Of a stretch of DNA of 64,000 nucleotides, positions 1 to 7,703 are shown in pieces. The notes under the pieces were generated by a model that saw only the letters and a list, made by a program, of their open reading frames with translations, did no database searches and was not told the origin of the DNA. The stretch spans positions 186,001 to 250,000 of the forward strand of contig NZ_JMJJ01000017.1 in NCBI RefSeq assembly GCF_000710035.2. The letters are read 5' to 3'. A program made the position numbers and the translations under genes. This DNA comes from Pantoea ananatis LMG 2665 (GTDB lineage: Bacteria; Pseudomonadota; Gammaproteobacteria; Enterobacterales; Enterobacteriaceae). Every line of letters begins with the position of its first letter. Within the stretch, counting starts at the first letter, position 1.

Positions 1-1463
1 CCGGTGCTGCCGAAACAAAACCGGTCCGTATTGCCGCCCCATTTGAAATTAAGGGTGCCGATCCCGCTCTTTCGGGTGATATTTTACTCCGCATGGATGT
101 GGTGGAAACGCTGGTGGAGACGGATGCTAAAGGAGCCCCTGTTCCAGCGCTGGCAGAGAGCTGGCAGGCTTCTCCGGATGGTCTGCAATGGCGCTTTACA
201 CTGCGTCCAGGCGCCCATTTTCACGACGGTTCCCCTGTTACTGCTGAAAGCGTGGTGAAATCACTTAACATCGCCCGCGGTAAGCCGGGCTTGCTGGATA
301 AGGCACCGATAACGTCGATTGTGGGTGAAGATCGACAGGTCACCATCACACTCAGTGAACCTTTTACACCGCTACTGGCGGTGCTGGCAGAAAGTCGTTC
401 ACAAATTCTGGCGCTGGCATCATGGGATAGCACGAACGCTGTCACGCGGATCATTGGCAGCGGTCCGTTTCAGCTGGTAAGTTTCCAGCCGCCTCAGGCG
501 CTGAGCGTAAAGCGATTTGAGGGTTACTGGGGGGGAAAACCGGCCATCGCTGGCGCTGAATTTTTATCTGCGGGACGCGCTGAAACACGCGCACTGCTGG
601 CTGAAAGCGGAGACGCCGATTATGTTTTTAACCTTGATGCCGCCAGTCGGCAGCGCCTGTCACATAAAAAATCTCTGCAGCTGCTTACCGTTTCCGTTCC
701 ACGAACGGTGATGCTCAAACTGAATCTGGCACATCCCTTTCTCAGCGACCACACCACGCGCGAGGCGTTAAGCCTGGCGATTAACCGGAGTGCGCTTGCT
801 AATGCGGTTTTGCGCTATCCGGGGGCGGCGACACAGATGTTCCCGCCTTCGATGGCCGAGTGGCACAATCCGGCATTGCCCACGCTGGATTACTCACCAC
901 AGCGTGCAGCAGCATTGCTTACGCAGTCAGGCTGGCAAGCCGGTCAGGATGGGATACTGATCCGTAATGGACAGCGTTTTACGCTCACGCTGCTGACCTA
1001 TCCGGACCGTCCTGAATTGCCGCTCATCGCGATGGTAATCCAACAGCAGCTGCGTCAGATTGGAATCGATGTCGTCATTAATTCAACTAACTCCAGTGAA
1101 ATCCCCGCTCGTCATCACGACGGGAGCCTGCAGATGGCGCTGTTCGCCCGTAATTTTGCCTTAACGCCCGATCCCACCGGTACGCTGCTTCAGGATTACG
1201 GCCCTCAAGGCGGTGACTGGGGAGCAATGAACTGGCACGACAAGGCCTTTAACGAGGCGCTCGGTACGTTATCGCAGAGTCATGATCCTGCGGTGCGACA
1301 AAAGGCCAGAGAGGTCATTACTACGGCTTTCCAGCGCGATTTGCCGGTTATTCCCATCGCCTGGTATCAGCAGTCGGCGGCAGTTAATGCCAGCCTCACC
1401 TCGGTCACGCTGGATCCGTTTGAACGCCATTTTGGCCTGCGTGATATGCAATGGGTGAAATGA
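1..1463 (+). CDS. ABC transporter substrate-binding protein, SBP_bac_5 family (5' partial)
   Basis: Periplasmic binding component of a peptide/nickel-type ABC importer. The reading frame is open from base 3, giving GAAETKPVRIAAPFEIKGAD before the first internal ATG at 93, so the true start and signal peptide lie upstream of the window and ATG 93 is not the start. The family pattern is clear: N-terminal VVETLVE, then LAESW and WRFTLRPGAHFHDG with TAESVVKSL, as in NikA, DppA and OppA relatives. The stop codon overlaps the ATG of the first permease (ATGA at 1460-1463), so the genes are translationally coupled. The ligand cannot be read from the sequence. NikA-like, peptide or opine substrates are all possible; I see no nickel-enzyme genes nearby. 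Confidence 0.9.
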   Translation, partial: GAAETKPVRIAAPFEIKGADPALSGDILLRMDVVETLVETDAKGAPVPALAESWQASPDGLQWRFTLRPGAHFHDGSPVTAESVVKSLNIARGKPGLLDKAPITSIVGEDRQVTITLSEPFTPLLAVLAESRSQILALASWDSTNAVTRIIGSGPFQLVSFQPPQALSVKRFEGYWGGKPAIAGAEFLSAGRAETRALLAESGDADYVFNLDAASRQRLSHKKSLQLLTVSVPRTVMLKLNLAHPFLSDHTTREALSLAINRSALANAVLRYPGAATQMFPPSMAEWHNPALPTLDYSPQRAAALLTQSGWQAGQDGILIRNGQRFTLTLLTYPDRPELPLIAMVIQQQLRQIGIDVVINSTNSSEIPARHHDGSLQMALFARNFALTPDPTGTLLQDYGPQGGDWGAMNWHDKAFNEALGTLSQSHDPAVRQKAREVITTAFQRDLPVIPIAWYQQSAAVNASLTSVTLDPFERHFGLRDMQWVK

Positions 1464-2398
1464 TGCTTAAACCACTCAGCTGGCGCCTTTGCCAGGCCGC
1501 CTTCGTCATTCTCGCGGTCGGGATCTTAACGTTTGTTCTGGTACAGGCATTACCGGGTGATATGGCCTGGCGTATCGCATCGGGACGTTATGGTTATGAT
1601 AGGGTCGATCTGGCAGCGGTAGCCCAGGTAAAACAGCAACTGGCGGATATGACCGCCCAGGGAAGTGCGCTGGGGCAGTGGATGTGGGATCTGCTGCGCT
1701 TCAACTTTGGCCGTTCACTGGTATCGGGTGAGCCTGTCAGTGGCGAACTGGTCTGGCAATTGAAACAAACGTTCGCCCTTGCCGGCTTTTCTCTGTTACT
1801 GACCCTGCTGCTGATTATTCCACTCGGGATTTGGGCAGGCTGTCATCCCGGCCGTTTCCTGGACCGGGCCATTAACGGCGCTGCCGCCATTCTCAAATCG
1901 GTTCCGCATTTTGCTCTTGGCCTGCTGCTTATCGTTTTGTTTGCGCTGCGTCTGGACTGGCTGCCCAGTGCCGGGCAGGGGAACTGGCGACATTTCATCC
2001 TGCCGTCAGTGACGCTGGCGCTGCCGCTAAGTGCCGTGGGCGCTCGGGTCGTACGTGAGGCGACATTCCAGGCTGTAACGGCCAGCTGGTATCGCTGGGG
2101 GGCACAAAAGGGTCTCTCTCAACCGCGTCTTTTCTGGCGTCACGCCCTGCGTAATCTCAGCGTTTCGGTCGTGACCTGGCTCGGCATGCAGTTCGTCTGG
2201 CTGGTGGAAGGCGTGGTGGTGGTGGAAACGCTGTTTGCCTGGCCAGGCATTGGCCATGCGCTGGTCCATGCGATTTTTGCCCGGGACGTGCCCGTGATAC
2301 AGGCCAGCGCAATGGTACTGGGGCTGACGTTTGTCACCCTGAACATGCTGGTCGATGGTTTGTGCTATGTGTTGGATCCAAGGGGGAAACGCATATGA
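1460..2398 (+). CDS. ABC transporter permease, DppB/NikB type
   Basis: First inner-membrane permease of the importer, about 312 residues. The N-terminal segment LPGD and the C-terminal EAA-type loop (ETLFAWPGIGHALVHAI) are typical of the DppB/OppB/NikB subgroup, with about six hydrophobic segments. Start choice: an in-frame ATG at 1451 would overlap the upstream gene by 13 bases, whereas ATG 1460 (or 1463) gives the usual ATGA coupling. It heterodimerises with the next permease by family analogy. Confidence 0.9.
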   Translation: MMLKPLSWRLCQAAFVILAVGILTFVLVQALPGDMAWRIASGRYGYDRVDLAAVAQVKQQLADMTAQGSALGQWMWDLLRFNFGRSLVSGEPVSGELVWQLKQTFALAGFSLLLTLLLIIPLGIWAGCHPGRFLDRAINGAAAILKSVPHFALGLLLIVLFALRLDWLPSAGQGNWRHFILPSVTLALPLSAVGARVVREATFQAVTASWYRWGAQKGLSQPRLFWRHALRNLSVSVVTWLGMQFVWLVEGVVVVETLFAWPGIGHALVHAIFARDVPVIQASAMVLGLTFVTLNMLVDGLCYVLDPRGKRI

Positions 2399-3174
2399 CC
2401 TTTCGTCAAAAAACAGGTCTGGCAATTATTCTGGCGTTGCTCGCGTTTGCCTGGCTGGTGCCGTTATTCGGGGCTGGGGATCCTGTGCAGCAGGACCTGT
2501 TGCAGATGTTACAGCTTCCCTCTGGGCAGGCCTGGTTGGGCTATGACCATCTTGGCCGCTCAATGCTGGCCCGGTTGAGTGCGGCACTCAGGTTATCACT
2601 GGGCCTGGCAGCGATATGCGTTATCACGGCACTGATAATGGGCACGCTGGCGGGGATCATGAGTGCCTGGCGCGGCGGTTGGGTGGACAAGGTGTGCAAC
2701 GCATTAGCGGATATGTGCCTTGCGCTTCCCGGTCTGCTGCTGGTGCTGTTGTTAGCGGCTATCTCACCTGACTCGCCAGAAATGTTGTGGCTGGGGATTT
2801 CACTGGTGCTGTGGGTCGAGTTTTTTCGCGTGACGCGAGCCACCCTGCGACCCGTTGTTACGTCTCCCGCCGTCCAGTCCTCTTCACTGCTTGGTTTCTC
2901 GATACGCTATCTGTTTCGCAGACACTTATGGCCAGCCATGGCGCCCTTGTTGCTGACGTTAACGGTCTATGCGTTTAGCAGTGCCGTTATGGCGGTGTCC
3001 GCATTGGGATTCATCAGCGTGGGGGTTCGCCCACCGACACCAGAACTGGGGCTGATGATGACAGAACTTTTTCCCTATGCCTGGGAAGCGCCCTGGCTTC
3101 TACTCCAGCCCGTGCTGGTGCTTTTTTTGTTACTGACTGGCATGAATTTATTAGTGAATAAGGATCGGATATGA
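2395..3174 (+). CDS. ABC transporter permease, DppC/NikC type
   Basis: Second permease, 259 residues. The chosen start is ATG 2395, which overlaps the previous stop (ATGA) and is preceded by AGGGGG at about 2381-2386; an earlier ATG at 2362 lies inside the upstream gene and has no such site. The sequence shows the DppC-type WLGYDHLGRSMLARL segment and a C-terminal EAA loop (ALGFISVGVRPPTPELG). It ends in another ATGA overlap with the ATPase, so all four genes form one tightly coupled operon. Confidence 0.9.
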   Translation: MTFRQKTGLAIILALLAFAWLVPLFGAGDPVQQDLLQMLQLPSGQAWLGYDHLGRSMLARLSAALRLSLGLAAICVITALIMGTLAGIMSAWRGGWVDKVCNALADMCLALPGLLLVLLLAAISPDSPEMLWLGISLVLWVEFFRVTRATLRPVVTSPAVQSSSLLGFSIRYLFRRHLWPAMAPLLLTLTVYAFSSAVMAVSALGFISVGVRPPTPELGLMMTELFPYAWEAPWLLLQPVLVLFLLLTGMNLLVNKDRI

Positions 3175-4604
3175 CGGGCATAGTAATTAAACAGGTCGCC
3201 GTTTACGCCGAAGACTGCATCGTCGAGCCCGTGAGCATGGTCATTCAGCCGGGCAAACCCATGACGCTGGTGGGCGAAACCGGATCGGGAAAAAGTCTGT
3301 TCGCCCAGGCCATCATGGGGGCGTTACCAGAAGGACTCCGTGCCACAGGCACGGTTGAGATTGACGGACAACGTTATGATCTCCAAACCGATCTGGCCCG
3401 TCTTCGCGCTCAGTGGGGGCATCGCATCGCGTCTTTGCCCCAGGAACCCGGGCTGGCGCTCGATCCAACAATGCGTGTCAGCGCTCAGGTCGCGGAAGGT
3501 TACCGGTACGTGCGGGGCTTAGCCAGGAGGGATGCACAACAGGCCGCGGCACAGGCACTCGACCAACTGGGGCTTGCGCATGCCTCTGCGCGTTTTCCCT
3601 GGCAGCTTTCAGGGGGAATGGCCCAGCGGGTTTGCTTCGCGGCTGCTCGCGCGGGGGGCGCGACGCTGCTGATTGCAGACGAGCCGACTAAAGGGCTGGA
3701 CGTCGCGCGGCGGGATGAAATGGGTAACCTGTTAAATACGGCGGTGGCTCAGGGTGAAACCTTGCTGACGATCACGCACGACATTGCACTGGCCCGGCAG
3801 TTAGGTGGTGAGGTCATGGTGATGCATAAAGGCAAAGTCGTTGAGCAGGGCAGCGCCGGGCAGGTGTTATACCGTCCACAAGCGCCTTACACCCAACTGC
3901 TGTTGGCGGCCGATCCTGAGGCCTGGGCGCCAGGCTCGCGAGTACCCTGTGATGAAACCATCGTGTTACAGACAGAGGGCCTTTCTCTGAAACGGTCAGG
4001 GAAGCAACTATTTCACAATGCCTCGCTAATCTTCCGGGCTGGCGAAATCGTGGGGCTTTACGGCGAAAGCGGCTGCGGTAAAAGTAGCCTGGGGGATACG
4101 CTATGCGGTTTGATAACGCCCGATGCGGGCAAGGTCGTGCGTCCAGGGGCTGCCAGTAGGTTACGTTACCAAAAACTTTATCAGGATCCCTCAGCCATAT
4201 TTCCACCTGACATCGCGATGGCCAGGGTTATCGATGATGTTCTGCGGCTGCACCACGCCACGGTGAAACGACGTGATGAACTGATGGCACAACTGGGATT
4301 AGCGCACGCGTTGCTGAACCGTCCGGCTTCAGGTTTGTCAGGCGGCGAGCTTCAGCGCTTTTCACTGCTCAGGGTGATGTTACTGGACCCTGTGTTTTTA
4401 TTCGCGGATGAGCCGACGTCGCGCCTGGATCCTGTCGTTCAGCAGCAGACGCTGGCGTTGATTAGCGAACTGGCAACACAGCAACGCTGCGCCATTTTGC
4501 TGGTCAGCCACGATCTCGCTTTACTGGAGAAAAGCGCGCATCGTGTTATCTCACTGGCCTCCCTCAGCCAGAGCGCCGCAATAGCCCAGGAAGTCTGTAT
4601 TTAA
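3171..4604 (+). CDS. ABC transporter ATP-binding protein, fused double ATPase
   Basis: A 477-residue protein joining the two ATPases that are separate (DppD/DppF, NikD/NikE) in most systems. First half: Walker A GETGSGKS (about residues 36-43), signature LSGGMAQR, Walker B LLIADEPT. Second half: Walker A GESGCGKS (about 298-305), signature LSGGELQR, Walker B FLFADEPT, H-loop SHD. Both sites look catalytically complete. Its start overlaps the permease stop (ATGA at 3171-3174). The fusion resembles GsiA, but the protein is shorter (477 against about 620 residues). It supplies ATP hydrolysis for the importer encoded upstream. Confidence 0.9.
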   Translation: MTGIVIKQVAVYAEDCIVEPVSMVIQPGKPMTLVGETGSGKSLFAQAIMGALPEGLRATGTVEIDGQRYDLQTDLARLRAQWGHRIASLPQEPGLALDPTMRVSAQVAEGYRYVRGLARRDAQQAAAQALDQLGLAHASARFPWQLSGGMAQRVCFAAARAGGATLLIADEPTKGLDVARRDEMGNLLNTAVAQGETLLTITHDIALARQLGGEVMVMHKGKVVEQGSAGQVLYRPQAPYTQLLLAADPEAWAPGSRVPCDETIVLQTEGLSLKRSGKQLFHNASLIFRAGEIVGLYGESGCGKSSLGDTLCGLITPDAGKVVRPGAASRLRYQKLYQDPSAIFPPDIAMARVIDDVLRLHHATVKRRDELMAQLGLAHALLNRPASGLSGGELQRFSLLRVMLLDPVFLFADEPTSRLDPVVQQQTLALISELATQQRCAILLVSHDLALLEKSAHRVISLASLSQSAAIAQEVCI

Positions 4605-4606
4605 CC

Positions 4607-4628
4607 GAAGGCAGGGAAACCTGCCTTC
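4607..4628. terminator. Perfect hairpin between convergent ABC operon and XRE-cupin gene
   Basis: A 9-bp perfect inverted repeat (gaaggcagg / cctgccttc) closed by a gaaa tetraloop. It begins three bases after the ATPase stop and overlaps the stop codon of the minus-strand regulator at 4627. There is no strong T-run on either side, so it may be a weak terminator or an mRNA 3'-end protector rather than a classical intrinsic terminator. Confidence 0.6.
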
Positions 4629-5175
4629 ACACATGCTCCATGACCAGCACAGCCAGCGTATCTGGCTCAAGCGCACGAAAAATATGCTCAGTGTCGCCCG
4701 GGTAGCTGATGTAATCGCCTACCTCAAGCTCAACGGGTGAATCAACCGGCCCAACCTCTGCGCGCCCTTGCGTCAAAATTAAATGTTCGATGGTATTCGG
4801 TGAATGCGGCTGTGAGCAGCGTTCGCTGCCGGGCTGTATGTGCAGCAGATAGATATCCCGTCGTGCGCCCGGTGGACAGGTTGCCAGTAAGACGGCTTTG
4901 TAATCAGCCTGCTCAGCAGCCACCGTGGGGCCTTCTCCGCGGCGAATAACCTGTAACCGGTTCGTTTCCGGCTCCATCAGGCGTGCAAATGGAATATTGA
5001 GCGCGACACACAGCGACCACAACGTCTCAATACCCGGATTGCCGTTACCGGCTTCAAGCTGAGACAGGGTCGATTTTGCAATCCCCGCCCGGCGAGCAAC
5101 TTCAGCCAGCGTCAGGCCGGCACGCTGGCGTTCTCTTACTAAACCTCGGGCAATGATATCAATGGGCGTGCTCAT
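4627..5175 (-). CDS. XRE-family transcriptional regulator with C-terminal cupin domain
   Basis: A 182-residue regulator. Residues about 8-63 are an HTH_3 DNA-binding domain (LTLAEVARRAGIAKSTLSQL EAG) and residues about 105-178 form a cupin (small-ligand) domain with HSPNTIEHL and VGDYISYPGDTEH. The start is ATG 5175, with AGGA six bases upstream; a GTG at 5178 is also possible. It is divergent from azlCD and separated by a 94-bp region full of TCGTTCGT-like repeats. It therefore probably controls azlCD and itself; this is an inference from position. SutR/PuuR-type proteins are relatives by domain order only. Confidence 0.88.
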   Translation of the reverse strand: MSTPIDIIARGLVRERQRAGLTLAEVARRAGIAKSTLSQLEAGNGNPGIETLWSLCVALNIPFARLMEPETNRLQVIRRGEGPTVAAEQADYKAVLLATCPPGARRDIYLLHIQPGSERCSQPHSPNTIEHLILTQGRAEVGPVDSPVELEVGDYISYPGDTEHIFRALEPDTLAVLVMEHV

Positions 5176-5185
5176 CACTTTTCCT

Positions 5186-5258
5186 GTTCGTTAAAATGAA
5201 CGTATCGTTCGTCTTGTAATACATATCCGATGTTCATTATAATGGATTTATCGTTCGT
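5186..5258. promoter_or_regulatory. Divergent promoter/operator region for XRE-cupin regulator and azlCD
   Basis: The 10-mer tatcgttcgt occurs twice in direct orientation (5203-5212 and 5249-5258), and gttc...gaac forms an inverted repeat at 5186-5201. Between the two direct copies lies a good plus-strand promoter: TTGTAA (5214-5219), 18-bp spacer, TATAAT (5238-5243), with a predicted start near 5250. Repeats flanking the promoter fit operator sites for the adjacent XRE regulator. This is seen in sequence; the binding protein is an inference. Confidence 0.6.
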
Positions 5259-5269
5259 TATGGGATTCT

Positions 5270-5941
5270 ATGTTGATGCTGGCAAAAAAATTCACGCTGG
5301 ATAAAGGCGTTATAAAAGCAATTTTTCTGGTCTGTATCGCAGATGGCATTGTCGGCCTGTCTTACGGGTCGCTCGCCACTGCTGATGGCTTTCCGTTTTG
5401 GGTACCGCTGGCGTTATCAACGCTGGTGCTGGCTGGCGCATCGGAATTCTTATTTATTGGCATCGTTGCCGGCGGTGGCAGTCCGTTAACCGCGGCGGCG
5501 GCAGGTTTGCTGGTCAACGCCCGCCATCTTCCCTTTGGCATTGCGGTTAAAGACTTAGTGGGCAGAGGCTGGCGGGGGGCGCTCGGCTGTCACATTATGA
5601 ACGATGAAAGTGTGGTGTTCGGCATCTCTCAGCCGCAGCTGGCTCAGCGCCGCAGTGCGTTTTGGCTGTGCGGCATCGGTATCGGATTGATCTGGCCGTT
5701 CACCGTCATGCTCGGGGCCGCGATTGGCCAGTTTATCCCGAATATTTCCGTTATCGGTCTGGATGCCGTGTTTCCCGCCATTCTTATCGCACTCATCTTC
5801 CCGGCGTTACGCAAACCCCGAACCCGCATTCCTGCTGCTACCGGCGCCGTGCTGTCGCTGGCGGTCACGCCATTTGTTCCAGCAGGGATGCCTGTTCTGT
5901 TTTCGTTGTTAGGGCTGCTTACGTGGAGATCGCGTAAATGA
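5270..5941 (+). CDS. azlC: AzlC family branched-chain amino acid exporter, large subunit
   Basis: A 223-residue inner-membrane protein with the AzlC signature: an early acidic/glycine segment (IADGIVGLSYGSLA) and a helix carrying LLVNARHLPFGIAVKDL. With AzlD it forms a two-subunit exporter that in characterised members removes branched-chain amino acids or analogues such as azaleucine. The stop overlaps the azlD start (ATGA at 5938-5941). The start could also be the second Met at 5276; no strong ribosome-binding site separates them. Substrate here is unproven. Confidence 0.88.
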   Translation: MLMLAKKFTLDKGVIKAIFLVCIADGIVGLSYGSLATADGFPFWVPLALSTLVLAGASEFLFIGIVAGGGSPLTAAAAGLLVNARHLPFGIAVKDLVGRGWRGALGCHIMNDESVVFGISQPQLAQRRSAFWLCGIGIGLIWPFTVMLGAAIGQFIPNISVIGLDAVFPAILIALIFPALRKPRTRIPAATGAVLSLAVTPFVPAGMPVLFSLLGLLTWRSRK

Positions 5942-6258
5942 ATCATCCGATGATAATTGCAGGCATTGCCTTGCTGGCTGCCGGAACCTATGCCATTCGT
6001 TATGCGGGCGTCAAACTGGGTAACCGGTTGCCTGTCAGTGAGCGCACGCAAAATGTGTTATCCGATGCGGCCACGGTACTGTTACTGGCCGTTGCAGCCA
6101 CCACCACGTTGTTCGAAGGTCAGCATTTTGCCGGGATGGCAAGGCTGCTGGGCGTGTCGTTTGCCATTTTTCTCGCCTGGCGCAGGGCGCCGCTGATCGT
6201 CATCATTTTGGGCGCAGCCTGTATGACCGCTCTGCTGCGTTACCTGAATGTGCCTTAG
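5938..6258 (+). CDS. azlD: AzlD family branched-chain amino acid exporter, small subunit
   Basis: A 106-residue protein with about four hydrophobic segments and the AzlD features GTYAIRYAG near the N-terminus and VLSDAATVLLLAVAA in the middle. It is translationally coupled to azlC and is expected to be its obligate partner. The next gene region is the thiamine riboswitch, so azlD closes this operon. Confidence 0.88.
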   Translation: MNHPMIIAGIALLAAGTYAIRYAGVKLGNRLPVSERTQNVLSDAATVLLLAVAATTTLFEGQHFAGMARLLGVSFAIFLAWRRAPLIVIILGAACMTALLRYLNVP

Positions 6259-6320
6259 TCGCTAACGACAAATTGCTGCATCAGCCTTGACGTAAGGCGC
6301 GGCTTAAAATAAAACTAGAA

Positions 6321-6425
6321 CCCGTCAGGGGAGTCTCGCCAAAGAGACTGAGAGGCTAATAGCGCAATGCGCGGCTTAGCGACCCTTAGAACCTGACCCA
6401 GTTGATACTGGCGTAGGAAGACGGG
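6321..6425 (+). ncRNA. TPP riboswitch (THI element) of the thiOSGF operon
   Basis: Binds thiamine pyrophosphate and shuts down the operon. Visible elements: P1 closing stem cccgtc (6321-6326) pairing with gacggg (6420-6425); the conserved CTGAGAG of the thi-box at about 6348-6354; a variable P3a hairpin around 6358-6380; and the conserved ACCCTTAGAACCTGACCCAG and GCGTAGGAAG blocks. The aptamer ends 150 bases before thiO, leaving room for an expression platform. Confidence 0.95.
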
Positions 6426-6442
6426 TATCTTTGCCACAGGCA
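6425..6442 (+). promoter_or_regulatory. Hairpin directly after the TPP aptamer
   Basis: gtatc (6425-6429) pairs with gatac (6438-6442), and tgcc with ggca inside it, separated by an aca loop. It abuts the P1 stem and could compete with it, so it is a candidate part of the riboswitch expression platform. No strong T-run follows immediately, so transcription termination here is not supported. Confidence 0.4.
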
Positions 6443-6503
6443 GATACTTGCCGCAGAGTCTGCTTTTGCCGGGCTCATGCTTTTTCCCTTCTTGTATCAC
6501 GGG

Positions 6504-6523
6504 TCTCTGACTGTTAACAGAGA
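6504..6523 (+). promoter_or_regulatory. Ribosome-binding-site-sequestering hairpin upstream of thiO
   Basis: tctctg (6504-6509) pairs perfectly with cagaga (6518-6523). The right arm overlaps the AGAGG Shine-Dalgarno (6521-6525) that precedes the GTG at 6531. This would block ribosome entry and is the expected output of a translation-controlling TPP riboswitch. The switch mechanism is an inference. Confidence 0.5.
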
Positions 6524-6530
6524 GGCCAAA

Positions 6531-6578
6531 GTGAAAATCCTGTTTCTGATGTTACCCTGTCAGGTTGGCTGGCAATGA
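6531..6578 (+). CDS. Putative 15-codon leader peptide coupled to thiO
   Basis: GTG at 6531 with AGAGG at 6521-6525 opens a 15-codon frame (VKILFLMLPCQVGWQ) whose TGA stop at 6576-6578 overlaps the ATG of thiO at 6575. thiO has no strong Shine-Dalgarno of its own, so it may be translated by coupling to this short frame. Not tested; it could also be chance, but the ribosome site, hairpin and ATGA overlap all agree. Confidence 0.4.
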   Translation: MKILFLMLPCQVGWQ

Positions 6579-7507
6579 GCCGCTGGTCAGTGCTCGGCAG
6601 CGGCGTGTCCGGACTGTGTATCGCCACGCTACTGGCGGAGCAAGGTGAACCTGTCGAAATCATTACCTTACCGGACTGCCGCGCGGCATCGCACTGGGCT
6701 GGCGGTATGCTGGCGCCCTGGTGCGAAGCGGAAAGTGCGCCACAGCAGGTCGTTGACTGGGGTCAGTATGCTGCGGCATGGTGGTCGGCCCGGGTCAGCG
6801 GCGTGGAACAGCAGGGTACCCTGGTGATTGCGCCCCCGCGCGACAGTGCTGAGTTAACGCGTTTCGCTAACATGACCTCATCACATCAGTGGGTGACGCC
6901 AGCAGAGATTGAACCTGCGCTGGAAGACCGTTTTGCCCGTGGCTTGTTCTTTGCCGCAGAAGGTCATCTTGATCCCCGGCTGGCAATGCAACAATTACAA
7001 ACGCGTTTACTGAATGCGGGGGTCCGGTTTCACCCGGGTAAACCCAGCGGGAAAATTATCGATTGCCGGGGTATTCATGCCCGGCAATCCCAACCCGAAT
7101 TGCGTGCCGTGCGCGGTGAAATGGTTATTCTCCACACCGACGAAATAACGTTTTCCCGTCCTGTTCGCCTGCTGCACCCGCGTTTTCCCTGTTATCTGGT
7201 GCCCAGGGCACAGGGGCATTTTATGCTGGGCGCGACCATGGTCGAAAGCCAGGATGACAGCCCAATCAGCGCGCGCGCTATGATGGAACTGTTAAGCGCA
7301 GCCTACAGCATCCATCCCGCCCTCGCCGAAGCACGCATTATTGAAAGCGGCACAGGTATGCGTCCGGCTTACCGCCACAATCTGCCCGAAGTGCGTTACG
7401 AAAATGGCATTTTTTCTATTAACGGCATGTACCGTCACGGCTTCCTGCTGGCCCCGATGATGGCCGAGAAGCTTATGCAACAACTGACGTCCGAGGGAGT
7501 GCGATGA
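6575..7507 (+). CDS. thiO: Glycine oxidase / FAD-dependent oxidoreductase ThiO
   Basis: A 310-residue DAO-family flavoenzyme that makes the glycine imine (dehydroglycine) used by ThiG for the thiazole ring. The Rossmann dinucleotide motif GSGVSGLCIATLLAEQG lies at residues 8-24. The C-terminal FAD segment includes GMRPAYRHNLPEV and the conserved INGMYRHGFLLAPM. It follows the TPP riboswitch and overlaps thiS by ATGA (7504-7507). In this plasmid-type operon ThiO replaces the ThiH radical enzyme of E. coli, so dehydroglycine is made with oxygen. Confidence 0.93.
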   Translation: MSRWSVLGSGVSGLCIATLLAEQGEPVEIITLPDCRAASHWAGGMLAPWCEAESAPQQVVDWGQYAAAWWSARVSGVEQQGTLVIAPPRDSAELTRFANMTSSHQWVTPAEIEPALEDRFARGLFFAAEGHLDPRLAMQQLQTRLLNAGVRFHPGKPSGKIIDCRGIHARQSQPELRAVRGEMVILHTDEITFSRPVRLLHPRFPCYLVPRAQGHFMLGATMVESQDDSPISARAMMELLSAAYSIHPALAEARIIESGTGMRPAYRHNLPEVRYENGIFSINGMYRHGFLLAPMMAEKLMQQLTSEGVR

Positions 7508-7701
7508 AAATAGAACTGAACGGCCTTGCTATTGAAACCGAAGCCCGCACGCTGGCTGAATTACTCGTGGAACAACATATCGATGCTGGCTGTGTCGCCA
7601 GTGCCGTGAACGGCGAATTTGTTCCCCGGGAGCGCTATTCCTCAGAGCCGCTTGTGGCGGGTTGTCGTCTTGAAGTGTTATCGCCGATGCAGGGAGGCTA
7701 A
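7504..7701 (+). CDS. thiS: Sulfur carrier protein ThiS
   Basis: A 65-residue ubiquitin-fold protein ending in the essential Gly-Gly (SPMQGG). ThiF adenylates this C-terminus, which is then converted to a thiocarboxylate that donates sulfur to the thiazole. Length and ending match the family. It starts inside the thiO stop and is followed two bases later by thiG. Confidence 0.95.
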   Translation: MKIELNGLAIETEARTLAELLVEQHIDAGCVASAVNGEFVPRERYSSEPLVAGCRLEVLSPMQGG

Positions 7702-7703
7702 CG

